From positions 234,285,379 to 234,349,378 of the forward strand of contig CM061062.1 of NCBI GenBank assembly GCA_030762895.1: 64,000 bases of DNA, written 5' to 3'. Position 1 is the stretch's first letter. Every line of letters starts with the position of its first letter. The translations under genes and the position numbers were made by a program. The stretch comes from Sophora flavescens (lineage: Eukaryota > Streptophyta > Magnoliopsida > Fabales > Fabaceae). This document shows, piece by piece, positions 11,230 through 20,688 of this stretch. Below the pieces are notes generated by a model. The model made no database searches, was not told the DNA's origin, and worked only from the letters and a program-made list of their open reading frames with translations.

Positions 11230-14200
11230 TTATTTAAACCTATAATTAGGGAGACCAATCCTATTCCGGAAGAAATCTTGTAAAATAAAGCTAGGACCTA
11301 AATTCCACCAAACAAACCCCTGGGAAAGAATGTCGTAGTTGGCTAATTTGTCAGCGCAGGAATTTCCCTCTCTAAGAATGTGTGAGCAACCAAAATGCAT
11401 TTCCTTAGTTAAACTCAGGCAATTCATCCATCTCATTCTGGCGCGGCCAAGGAACCAACTTGGGGTTGGAGAAAGATTCCACTGCCAACTTTGAGTCACA
11501 CTCTAGCCAAAGCTTGCGCCAGTTCTTCTTATGTGCCAACTCAATGGAGAGAATGGTGCCCATGATCTCGGCAGATAAAGCATCAGATATGCCAATATGA
11601 TAGGAGAAACAACCCAGAATGGCTGAGCTGCTGTCCCTATAAATGCCACCACAAGCAGCCCTTCCAGGGGAACCTCTGGCTGCGCCGTCACTGTTAGCCT
11701 TAACCCAACCCGTTTTTGGAGGATACCAAAAAACCTCCTTAATCACCGGAGCTCGGTTGGGCTTACCAATAACCTGGAAGTGCTTTAAGATATTGAAATC
11801 CTCAATGGAAGATGACATGGAACCTGTAGAAGAATTTCCAGATAAAGCCACGTTAGCCCGGACCAAATTCAAAGAAGCCTCGAAAGAGATAACCTTCCCT
11901 TCAAATTTAATTTGGTTTCTACAGAACCAAATACCCCCAATCACGTTTACAATTGCTGAGACAATGATGTCTCTAACTTGAGAGCTCCAATTTCTACTGC
12001 AAACCGAAAAGACTGTGTGGATTGAAGAGGTATCAATAGCCATGTTCAACACAGAACTAAGCCAGCGCCAGAACCGAAGAGCAAAGATGCAACCAAAAAA
12101 GAGATGACCTGAAGTTTCATATGTCTGGCAACACAAACTGCAAATGGAAACCACATGACATCCACGAGCCCAGAGCTTATCCTCAGTTGGGACCTTATTA
12201 TGAAAGAGGCGCCAGGTGAGGAAAGATTTGGATGGAGGAATAGAAGTGGACCAAATAAGCTTACACCAAGATAAAGCAGATGTTGCCGAAAACAGAAAAT
12301 TGTAGGCATCTTTCGAGGATAACTCACCAGAATTAGAAGCGGCCCAGTACATTGAATCCTTCACAGGAGAGATAGGGATACTAATACGGTTGAGTTCAGA
12401 GGACAGAATCTGATTGTGCTCCAAAATGGCTTGAGGGATCTTCCATTTGCCGTGATCAATAAAATCTTCTACTTTGGCCTGCAATAAATGGTGCACACTA
12501 TCCGGGATATCCAGAAGATCAACAATAGGATTGGACAGCCAACAATCAGTCCAGAAATTGATATTAGAGCCATTTCCAACATTCCATCTACTGTTAGCAA
12601 TGACATTCAAGATTTGATTTTTCATCCCGGCCCAAATCGAAGAGCTTATGTGATACTGAATAGGGGTTTTTTTCAAAAAGACCCTGGCACGAAGGAGGAG
12701 CGCCCATTGTTTGTCCGAAGAAACTAGCTCCCAGCATCTTTTCAGCAAGGCCGCTTTATTAATAGAGCTAAGTGATCTCAATCCGAGGCCACCCTCATCA
12801 AAAGGGGAGCACATGGTGTTCCAGGCAACCGTGACTATCTTCCGAGAATCGATGTTACCCGACCAAATGAAGTTTCTAATCTAGGTGTCTAGCAGTTTTA
12901 ACAAGGAAGCGGGCCAAACATAAATCTGGAAAGAGTAGAGTAACATACCCTGAATTGTAGACTTGACCAGCTGAACCCTTCCCATAACGGACAGCATTGC
13001 ACCCTTCCAATTAGCCAACTTGATCTTGATCTTGTCTGCAATATGCATCAGATGAATCCTCTTTGGTTTGCCTCTAAACAGGGGCACACCAAGATAAATA
13101 AAAGGGAGATGACCCAGTTTAAAACCAAGGGTATTAGTAATCTTAGCCAATCTTCTAGATGGAACGTTCCCGTGATAGACTCTGGATTTGTCTAAACTAA
13201 TCAATTGGCCCGAGGTCTCACTGTACCTTGTGAACAAAGACATTAAACAATCCATGTTTCTCTTGGTTCCCCTGCAAAAGATAAGGATGTCATCAGCATA
13301 TAGCACATGAGAAGGCACTTGGTAGCCTCTGGGACTTGCCATAGGTAACAGCTTCCCTTGCTGGACAAGAAGAGAGATAGCTTTGCTAAGTACTTCCTCA
13401 GCCACACAAAAAAGGAGGGGGGACAAAGGATCACCTTGTCTAACGCCCCCCTTACAAGAGAAAAAACCAACTGGATTACCATTGGCTAAAATAGACAGCT
13501 TTGCAGAGAGCAAGACAGTTTTCACCCAATTACAGAAAATAGGATCAAAGCCAAACTGGTGAAGGACCTTAAGTAGAAAATTCCAATCTAAAGAGTCAAA
13601 GGCCTTCTTGATATCAATCTTTAGAGCAATGTTACCTCCAAATGAGCGTTTGTGCATAAGATTTACAGCTTCGGAGGCAACTCCAATGCAGTCATGTATA
13701 TGTCTACCTTTGATGAAGCCCCTTTGATTTTCCGAGATAATCTTAGGAGCCACCACAGCTAACCTGTCAGCTAAAACCTTTGTAATAATTTTGAATTTAA
13801 AATTGGCCAGGGAGATTGGTCTATACTGATCAATTGACACAGCCTCCGGAGACTTGGGAATTAAAACCACCACATTAGAGTTGAAGTTAGGCAAAATCCA
13901 ACCCTGCTGGAAGAACTGAAGAACAGCATCAAAAACATCATGCCCAACCACATCCCAGAATCTCTGATAGAAAAAGGCTCCAAAACCATCAGGCCCTGGG
14001 GCACCATTAACATTCATGGAGAAAACTGCATTTTTAACTTCCTCCAAAGAGGGCAGATTGGTCAGCATAATGTTGTCCTCAAGGCTCACTGCAGGAGATA
14101 TGACTTGCTCAATCAAACCGTTATCACTGCAGTTGTTCTCAGAGGCAAACAGCGTAGTGTAGTATTCACAAACATGAGATTCTATATCCTCTGTTCTATC

Positions 14201-15360
14201 CAGAATCAAACCATCCTTTTTCAACACGGACATTTTCTTGGTTGTATTTCTGAATTTAGTAACCTTATGGAAGAAGGACGTGTTTCTGTCACCATTGGAG
14301 TGCCAATCAATTCTGGATTTTTCTCTCCAGAATTCCTCCTGAAATGAAAGAGCAAGACTTAACTCCATTTGGGCAGCTTTTTCCTGCTCAGATCTATCAT
14401 CGGAAAAGCCAAGCACAGAAATTTGCTCTTGAATTATGTCCACGGCCTGTTGAGCCTTGCTAACCCTGTCATGAACATTGCCAAACACATCTCTGTTCCA
14501 AACCTTCAACTTATGTTTCAGATGCTTTAATTTTTCAGAAAGAACGTACATTGGGCAACCAACCACCTGCAACTTCCAAGCGTCAGATACAATACCACTG
14601 CAGTCTTGATGTTGAGCCCACATCTGAGGAATTTGAAAGACGAGCTGTAAGAGTTGGCTGCTATTTCCAGAGATAAAAGGATGGGAAAATGATCAGATTT
14701 GCTTCTAGTAAAGGTGCAGCAAGAGACGCTTGTCCAAGAATCCAACCAAGCATCATTGCAAACCACTCTATCCAACCGCTTTTCTGTGAGGTTGTTACCC
14801 CTTCTTCCATTGGACCAGGTGTATAAGGAACCTCTTGTAGTCAGATGAGAGAGGCTATGAGCATCAGACCAATCTTTGAAGTCATTACAAGAAATTTGAG
14901 ACGAAGCATATCTGCCTCTATGCTCATGATTTCCTAAAATGGAGTTGAAGTCACCAATGAAGCACCAAGGGCCTGGGTGGTTATCCTGCAACAAATTTAA
15001 CTCATTCCACAAAATCCTACGGGAAAGATAATTAGTGGCCGCATAAATAGCAGAGCAATATAACAAGCGATTCTCCCAATTGATAGAAAAAGAGACTTGC
15101 TGAGTAGAGCTACTAATAATAGTCGGAGAAATGTTTTCCTGGCAAATGCACCAAAGATTTGGAGCCAAATTACCTCTATCATTAACAGCAAAAACTTTAA
15201 GATGCAAGCTACTGAAAAATCTTCTAGGAAATTAATCAATCCTAATCCACGGTTCAACAATGAAAAGAAATTCTAGTTTATTCACAAGAAGCAACCTTTT
15301 GAGAACTAACCTAGTGTCTAGGTTGGCAACGCCTCTAGCATTCCAATAAAGCATCTTCAT
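11230..15360 (-). pseudogene. LINE ORF2: endonuclease, reverse transcriptase, RNase H
   Basis: The ATG at 15360 starts MKMLYWNARG, the standard plant L1 ORF2 opening. An AP-like endonuclease follows (CFIGDFNSIL near 14960, LYTWSNGRRG, LDRVVCN, SDHFPILL near 14680). The reverse transcriptase has GAPGPDGFGAFFYQ, QYRPISL, KIDIKKAFDSLDW, GVRQGDPLSPLLF and the catalytic LYADDILIF near 13305. The zf-RVT region and an RNase H (ANSDGAARG, ECDSKLAVES, HILREGNSCADKLAN) follow. Disabling changes are a TAA at 15234-15232, a frameshift near 14620, a TAG at 12883-12881 between the RT and zf-RVT, and a frameshift near 11410-11500 in RNase H. In an intact LINE this protein nicks the target and copies the RNA in place. 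Confidence 0.93.
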
Positions 15361-16947
15361 TAGGCAAAGTTATGAGGTCCAGCCCTATGACGGGCTTTAA
15401 GATGATCCTTCTTCAAATTCTGGTTAGCCTTTTTCTTAAGTTTCTTCTTTTGAGATTTGCTTAGGACCACTGTAAAATTCTGATTGTCCGTCAGATATTT
15501 AATCGCTCGGGAGTCATCATTAACCAGAGCAAAGTTTGGAGGGTTAACCCCGTCTTCCTCATCTTCCATTTGATCACTCCATAATCTGCCAACAATCCTC
15601 AAGTCCTGAGCCACATTCTGATTTGAAATCTGGTTGTCAATTGCAATAGGAGTTTGTAAAACAATCTTGTAACGCAGCAGAAGCAGAATTCCTAATGACA
15701 GAATTATTTCTGGTGTCCGAAGATTGGAGAGAGTCTTCCACCATAGTTCTAACCACAGAGGCAGAAACGGAATTTACTGCACCAATTGGAGAGTCCAAAA
15801 CGCCATTCTTAAGTAGTTGCTGTTCTGAGATAAATTCCACAGCAACCACTGGCTGTTGGATCAGAGTAAAGTCAGGCGTTGAAACAAAACCAGCGAGGGG
15901 GTTCACATCAGTCACAGCGACCCCCTCAAATTCTGGATGGAGATCCGGGCATTCTGCAGAAACAGATTCAACATTATTAGCCGTAGCAACTGGATTGACA
16001 ATACCTTGGGCTGCAGGTTGGTGATCCAGAAATTCTGCAGAAACAGAATCTGCATTGTTAGCCAAGGCAATCAGATTAGGAACACCTTCTGGATCCAATG
16101 TTGCAGCAACACCATTATTGACAAGGGGCTGACGCTGAGAGTTAATAACAGCAGTGTTCTGATCAGTGTTCTTAGGCATATAAGTCTTGCTAGAATTTCT
16201 CACTGGTGGGCGATCATAATTCATTCCCGTGTTACTTCCATTCATCCATTTGCAATTAGAGAGAGAATGACCAATGTTCTGGCAGAAAGTACAGAAAGCA
16301 GGGAGCCTTTCGTATTCTATTTTGACAACAAAATCATGTTCCTCCCTCTCCACAATTACATGACTGTGAAGTTTCGCCTTTAGATCAATATCAACTAGTA
16401 CCCTTGCAAAGTGGCCGAAAGTCTTCTTGCTCGTGGCTTCGTCAAGACTGATAGGAATTCCCAAACCACCCGCAATTGCAAAAATAATCTTCGGTCTCCA
16501 GTATTCTTGAGGCAGCCCAAAGATGCGGACCCAACACTATGCAAAGGATTGCTTTTGATTGTACGGGTTGAAATCTGGTGTCCAAGAGGACAAACGCAGA
16601 ATCCCCGGACTGAGATTCCATTGACCAATTGCCCAGATACTTCGGAGGTCCTCTGCAGAAGCGAAAGAGAATTCATAAAAACCTTTTCCTAGGGAGATCA
16701 TTGCCCATTGATTCAAAGGTTTCCACAGGGCCGATAACTTGGCTCTCAATTCATTCACCTTGATTGGCTGCTCACCTTTGGAGAGGATTAGACGGCCATG
16801 TAGATGGTTTTTACAACTTTCTAAACCGGCTTTATATTCCTCCTCCGGGATTTTAATTGAAACAGTTTCACCCTTTAGCCGGGGGCGAGGGAGTTGGCTA
16901 TAGGGGAAATCACAAGCGTTATTAAGAGCCTGGGCAAAAGTTTTCCT
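15360..16947 (-). pseudogene. LINE ORF1, DUF4283/CCHC RNA-binding protein
   Basis: Minus-strand frame open from the LINE's 5' edge. It has LPRPRLKGETVSIKI and MNELRAKLSALWKPL, typical of the DUF4283 region of plant LINE/retroelement gag-like proteins, then VRIFGLPQEYW-like sequence and a zinc knuckle CTFCQNIGHSLSNC near 16275. The C-terminal third is Ser/Asn-rich and ends in a Lys-rich tail (KSQKKKLKKKANQNLKKD). An in-frame TAG at 16537-16539 sits where Gln is expected, and a frameshift near 15625-15640 leads into the last segment. The product would coat LINE RNA. Its TAA (15362-15360) overlaps the ORF2 ATG as TAATG. Confidence 0.82.
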
Positions 16948-16952
16948 TTGAG

Positions 16953-17828
16953 GAAAAAATTAAAAATTAAGAAAATAACTAAAAAAATATTTTCTCTTAA
17001 CTTTTTTTAGTCCCAGGTTTTAACAAAACAAAAAAAAAATCCTCTAAAAAATAAAAATAAAAATAAACATATTTTTCAAGCAAAAATTTTTTTGAGTTCA
17101 CGCAACAATCTACGAGGTTAATGTATGATTTTTCCTCCATAAGTGTCATTTGACTTGTAGGGGTTCATCATATGGCTTGGCTATCATTAATCATGTGTAA
17201 GAGAGAATTCTGTTTTCTCAAAAAATAATAAAACGTTTTCAATTTAATCTTTTAACAAATATTATATAAAAACAAAAAAAAAACTTTTGAATTCACGTGA
17301 CAATCTACGACGTTGATTTATGAATTTTCATCCTCAAGTGTTGTATGAATTGTAAGGGTTTATCGTATAACGCTGGTATCTTGGACCCTATGCAAGAGTG
17401 AATTTATTTCGAAATAAATTCCATTTTCAAAATTATTTTCAAAATTATTTTCAAAATTAAAATCAACCGACCAATCAAGAGGTTTGTTTAAGAAGTTTTG
17501 AGTTTCAAATCGCACCCATGAATACGTAAGAGCATAATCAATCATTATCTCATGCCAAAACTTTCTTTTCTCTTTTGTTGTGTGTATATTTTTTTTATTA
17601 TTTCAAGAGTGGGGTAAAATAAATATTTTCAAAGATTATTAAAATTCTTCTGCACAATTAACTCGAAGTATCGTTTTTTAATAGATGATGTAGGATGCTA
17701 ACATCTTGTCCACTCGTAACCTTCGCGACACCATATCCTTCATAACATTAAACTTGATGTTTCTGTCAGTCTGTCACCGAGGAAAAGCCCTATAAGACAA
17801 AGATCCAGATTCGTTCCCTCACTTGCAG
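16953..17828. repeat. Remainder of tandem unit 6 after the LINE insertion
   Basis: The 1.02 kb unit resumes inside its A-rich segment (AAAAAATTAAAAATTAAG) and runs through all later landmarks to CTCACTTGCAG at 17828. With 10903-11055 it makes one unit of about 1.03 kb. This shows that the array held exactly six units before the LINE arrived. The last unit has a small insertion (GTCAGTCTGTCACCGAGG) near 17766. Confidence 0.9.
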
Positions 17829-18123
17829 CCCCCCACCACCAATCAATAGCCATTCAAGGTTAATCTCTATCATAACGAGAGAAATATCTATTTTAAATTA
17901 TTTTAATACCATCATTTTAATAAAATTTATTTATAAAAGATTTTACTATTCTAAATGATTTTATTAATAAAAGTTGCTATATATTTTAATGATTTTAAAT
18001 GATCGCAAATAGAATTTATTTTAAAATTACATACGATTAATTATCAAATTGCGAAATCACCCATGGGTTATCAAATTAAGATTGATGGTTTTATTTCATC
18101 GACCCCTTTCTTAATAAAAAGTT
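17829..18123. other. Host duplicated block copy A, left part
   Basis: Non-coding AT-rich sequence. 17892-18010 matches 51022-51140, and 18060-18123 (CCATGGGTTATCAAATTAAG onward) matches 53230-53300. Copy A lacks the hAT-like insertion found in copy B at this place, so it shows that insertion's empty site. It ends with TAAAAAGTT (18115-18123), the left target duplication of the foldback element. Confidence 0.8.
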
Positions 18124-18605
18124 GGGAAAAGTGTAAACAAACTCCCTAAACTTTAACTCATTTGCAAATAGGCATCTTCAACTATTTTTTCTTCCCAATT
18201 AGTCCCTAAACTACTACTATTAGTAAAATCAATCCTTCAACTATTTTTTCGTCTCACTTAATCCTTAAACTCCCGATATTAGAAAAATTAATCATTCTGT
18301 TAACTCTCAATTGGATCACTAACGATGAATAAATTCAACCATTCATTTTGCTTAATTCTAATATGTTTATTGTATTTTTTAAGTTTTTTATTAAAAAAAA
18401 AAAGAAGAACAAAGCCTTGAGGCTTGTTAGTTGAAGGATTGATTTTACTAATAATAGTAGTTTAAGAACTAATTGGAACGAAAAATTAGTTGAATGACTG
18501 ATTTTGCTAATGGTGGTAGTTTAAGGACTAATTGGGAAGAAAAAATAGTTGAAGATACCTATTTGCAGAAGGACTAAAGTTTAGGGGTCTTTATGCATTT
18601 TTCCC
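18124..18605. mobile_element. Foldback/Mutator-like non-autonomous element with 9-bp TSD
   Basis: A 482-bp element bounded by GGGAAAA...TTTTCCC with long imperfect inverted repeats of about 170 bp. The left arm (CAAATAGGCATCTTCAAC, CCCAATTAGTCCCTAAACTA) reappears as its reverse complement in the right arm. It is flanked by the 9-bp direct repeat TAAAAAGTT (18115-18123 and 18606-18614). Copies C (about 4985) and B (about 53286) of the host block hold a single TAAAAAGTT-like site, so this is a true insertion. Long inverted repeats plus a 9-bp duplication fit a Mutator-like MITE. There is no coding capacity. Confidence 0.88.
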
Positions 18606-18946
18606 TAAAAAGTTAGATTCCCAATATTTTAACCATTTTTGTCCAATTGAATTTAAGCTCAATGTGAATACCCAATTTTGTTCGGTTACTCTTTTTTTTT
18701 ATTTTATTAAGAAATACTCATTGGCTTAATTATTTTTAGCTTTAGGCCAAATAGCAGTGCGAAAAAAACTTTGTAGCTAAAAGCAAGCAAATAATAATGG
18801 CTTGTGGAGTTGTGGGTTTGGGCCGAAGTCTTAAGAAGGAGAATAGGTTAATAGAATTAGGATTGAGAAGTAGAAAATCAGAAGAAGAATCAAGATGTAG
18901 CCAAAGTTTAATAATTAGTCAGAAAAAATAATCAATACAACCATTT
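18606..18946. other. Host duplicated block copy A, right part
   Basis: 18612-18712 matches the start of copies C and B. At about 18713 the sequence switches to a second block (AATACTCATTGGCTTA to about 18890) that matches 50425-50612 on the far side of the nested retrotransposon. This second block contains TTGTGGGTTTGGGCCGAAG, well kept in both copies. Confidence 0.75.
18797..18931 (+). CDS. Short conserved-start reading frame, 44 codons (doubtful)
   Basis: ATG at 18797 opens MACGVVGLGRSLK and continues for 44 codons to TAA. The first 13 codons are identical in the duplicate at 50508-50558, after which that copy shifts and stops. No family is recognised and there is no clear promoter. Equally likely is a conserved regulatory or transcribed non-coding segment: GGGTTTGGGCCGAAG contains a TGGGCC core like plant site II promoter motifs. 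Recorded because it is the best-kept part of the duplicated block. Confidence 0.2.
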   Translation: MACGVVGLGRSLKKENRLIELGLRSRKSEEESRCSQSLIISQKK

Positions 18947-19234
18947 TCAATCAATTGAATTTAAGCTATGTCGAGCATGTGTTTGATCACTATTTTCATT
19001 TTGCTGATTCTTCACACCTTTGGTAATGGATTTCACCCCATACGCAGATTTAAAGCACTTGTTGTAGCAAATCCGAAGGCAATCATTAACAGAAGTTCCC
19101 CTTGCCGCACATTGTTTCATGCACTCAGAATAGCACGTGTCTTCATTGATATTCACAGCTTCTCCAAACTCAGCTAGTGCCAGCACCATGGTCAAAACAG
19201 TGACAAGAATTTGTGCAACTTTGGGTGAAGCCAT
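18947..19234 (-). CDS. Secreted cysteine-rich, thionin-like peptide
   Basis: ATG at 19234 gives a 95-residue protein. Residues 1-26 form a signal peptide (MASPK, then a hydrophobic run, with a likely cut after GEA). The predicted mature part has six cysteines at 34, 38, 42, 52, 56 and 60, spaced C-X3-C-X3-C-X9-C-X3-C-X3-C, which suggests two helices tied by three disulfides. This resembles plant thionin-like or hairpinin-like defence or reproductive peptides, but I cannot assign a named family. The 35-residue tail after the last Cys is polar and unusually long, so a short intron near the end is possible. The frame is intact among wrecked elements, and a TATA-like AGTATAGCC lies about 45 bp upstream. 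It is the best host gene candidate here. Confidence 0.65.
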   Translation of the reverse strand: MASPKVAQILVTVLTMVLALAEFGEAVNINEDTCYSECMKQCAARGTSVNDCLRICYNKCFKSAYGVKSITKGVKNQQNENSDQTHARHSLNSID

Positions 19235-20018
19235 TTTTTACCCGCTAGTAACTTCAAATTTGAGAATTGGCTATACTTAAGATTCAATGTGTGATTCAGA
19301 CTCTTTAGCACCTTTCATAGGACTGATGCAACCATATGAAACGACTACATATAGTAAGATGTAAACAATCAATTATTATTCAGTAAAAAAAAAATTGAAG
19401 AAATAATTATTTTTGTAGAAGGTTTTGTCATTAGTCAATAAGAATACTTGTTTTTCTGCAATTTTTTTATTTTGTAATCCATGTCAATTTAATTTGTCTA
19501 AAAGGAGGATTTTATAATTAAATGTGTTTTACCCATTTTAATGACTCTACTTTTGTTCAAAAGAGAGAGGGAGAGAGAGAAAAGAGATATTCTAAAATTA
19601 TTTGAAAGTTAAAAAAATTTAAGAGTTTAATTTGTATACACTGTTAATGTAAAGATTTTTACACTGGCAACCAATCAGAAATCATGGAATTAATGACTTT
19701 TAAGGTAATTAGGATAAGAATCAAGCATTTATAATGGTATATCAATTTCTGATTGATTGACAGTATAAAAAAACTTTACGTTGTCAGTGTATATCAATTA
19801 AATCCAAAATTTAATATCTTTATATTATTTTTTATTAATTATTCATTTAATTATTCATGTGAAAATTGTACATCTATATTATCAACTGAAAAATTAGTAA
19901 CCCACTTCAAGTCTTCAAGACTTTCAACACCATTGATAATCGTTACTTCAAAAATTCACTTAAATTTTTCGAATCAACGGGTATACTAAAAGATAAGAGA
20001 GAAAATATCAATACGAAA
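19235..20018. other. Host intergenic DNA with a MITE, up to the Tat element
   Basis: The first ~100 bp are the likely promoter of the cysteine-rich peptide gene. The rest is AT-rich with a GA-rich tract near 19560-19590 and the MITE at about 19625-19804. It ends with CGAAA (20014-20018), the left target duplication of the large retrotransposon. No other gene was seen. Confidence 0.7.
19625..19804. mobile_element. MITE of about 180 bp with imperfect terminal inverted repeats
   Basis: The left end TTTAATTTGTATACACTG, followed by TTAATGTAAAGATTTTTACAC, is mirrored at the right end as the reverse complement, around CTTTACGTTGTCAGTG and TATATCAATTAAA. The arms pair over about 45 bp with several mismatches. 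No coding capacity. The TTAA-like ends would suit a Tourist/PIF-type duplication, but the exact borders are uncertain. Confidence 0.6.
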
Positions 20019-20631
20019 TGTACTGGTCGAGGAGTAAAACCCGACCATCGAGCTTGGATACCCGATCCAATCGAGATAGAAAGAATAAGATATTGATATA
20101 ATCCTGATATTATCTAAAATAACCTTATCCGGTTAGGAGATCAATTTAAGATATTGATATTATCTTTATCAATCTTGATATTATCTCAAATAACCTTATC
20201 CGGTTAAAAGAGATAATATCCCTTAAATTAAGGAAATCACATCTCAGAAGATTTAAGAGATAAAAGGAAATAAATCCAGATCTCTTAAAGATATGGGGAT
20301 CCTATTATAAAAAGAAGGGAACCCTAAAGAGAGACTCATTTTTCACTGACTCAGGTGACTCTCCCTTAAGCGTATTAGAGAAACTAGCTCGACCAAGAGA
20401 CTATTGAAGAGTCCTTGCTCGCTGGTATTCATCAGATACAATATTAGGGGATTGAGATCACCATATGACCAAGGGTTGAACCTAGAACTACGTCTGGCTT
20501 TGATTCCCATTGGGATACGTAGGACCGGAATACAATATTCTGCCAAGCCTTAATCTAAAACAACCCCGGTGTTCACTCTTGGTTAGACATTCTACATCGT
20601 GACTCCGACAAGTTGGATCTCGGCAGGAACA
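20019..20631 (+). repeat. 5' LTR of the Tat element
   Basis: Starts TGTACTGGTCGAGG and ends GGCAGGAACA. The U3 part has a direct repeat around TTATCCGGTTA (20125 and 20205). The pair at 49754-50368 is co-linear throughout. Confidence 0.95.
20303..20314 (+). promoter_or_regulatory. TATA box of the Tat 5' LTR
   Basis: TATTATAAAAAG about 285 bp into the LTR, with the same sequence in the 3' LTR at about 50040-50051. Transcription would start near 20340, giving an R-U5 of about 290 bp. Confidence 0.6.
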
Positions 20632-20633
20632 TT

Positions 20634-20652
20634 TGGCGCCCACCGTAGGGCC
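20634..20652 (+). promoter_or_regulatory. Primer binding site of the Tat element
   Basis: TGGCGCCCACCGTAGGGCC begins two bases after the LTR, the position and TGG start expected of a primer binding site. I do not assign the tRNA with confidence. Confidence 0.75.
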
Positions 20653-20688
20653 GAGGAAAAACTTTCCCCGGTTCCATCAGAAAGCTTG

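Larger units (their letters stand above)
11056..16952 (-). mobile_element. L1-type LINE, 5'-truncated, minus strand
   Basis: Reading the minus strand from about 16950 there is ORF1 (DUF4283-like domain plus CCHC knuckle), then ORF2 (endonuclease, reverse transcriptase, zf-RVT, RNase H), then a 3' UTR of about 165 bp. It ends in a short poly(A), seen as T's at 11056-11063. ORF1 is already open at the 5' end with no start codon, so the copy is 5'-truncated. It interrupts tandem unit 6. About 16-27 bp of the unit (CAACCCACTTTGTTTCC region) is missing at the junction and no target duplication is visible. The exact 5' junction is ambiguous by about 10 bp because of T/A-rich microhomology. Confidence 0.92.

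Noticed and set aside
11643..11981. Plus-strand frames inside the LINE (also 13940-14347 and 15937-16383)
   Set aside because: They are antisense to clear endonuclease, RT and ORF1 domains on the minus strand.
5774..17828. Possible CRISPR-like or rDNA spacer array
   Set aside because: Units are 1 kb with no spacers, the genome is plant nuclear, and no rRNA sequence is nearby.
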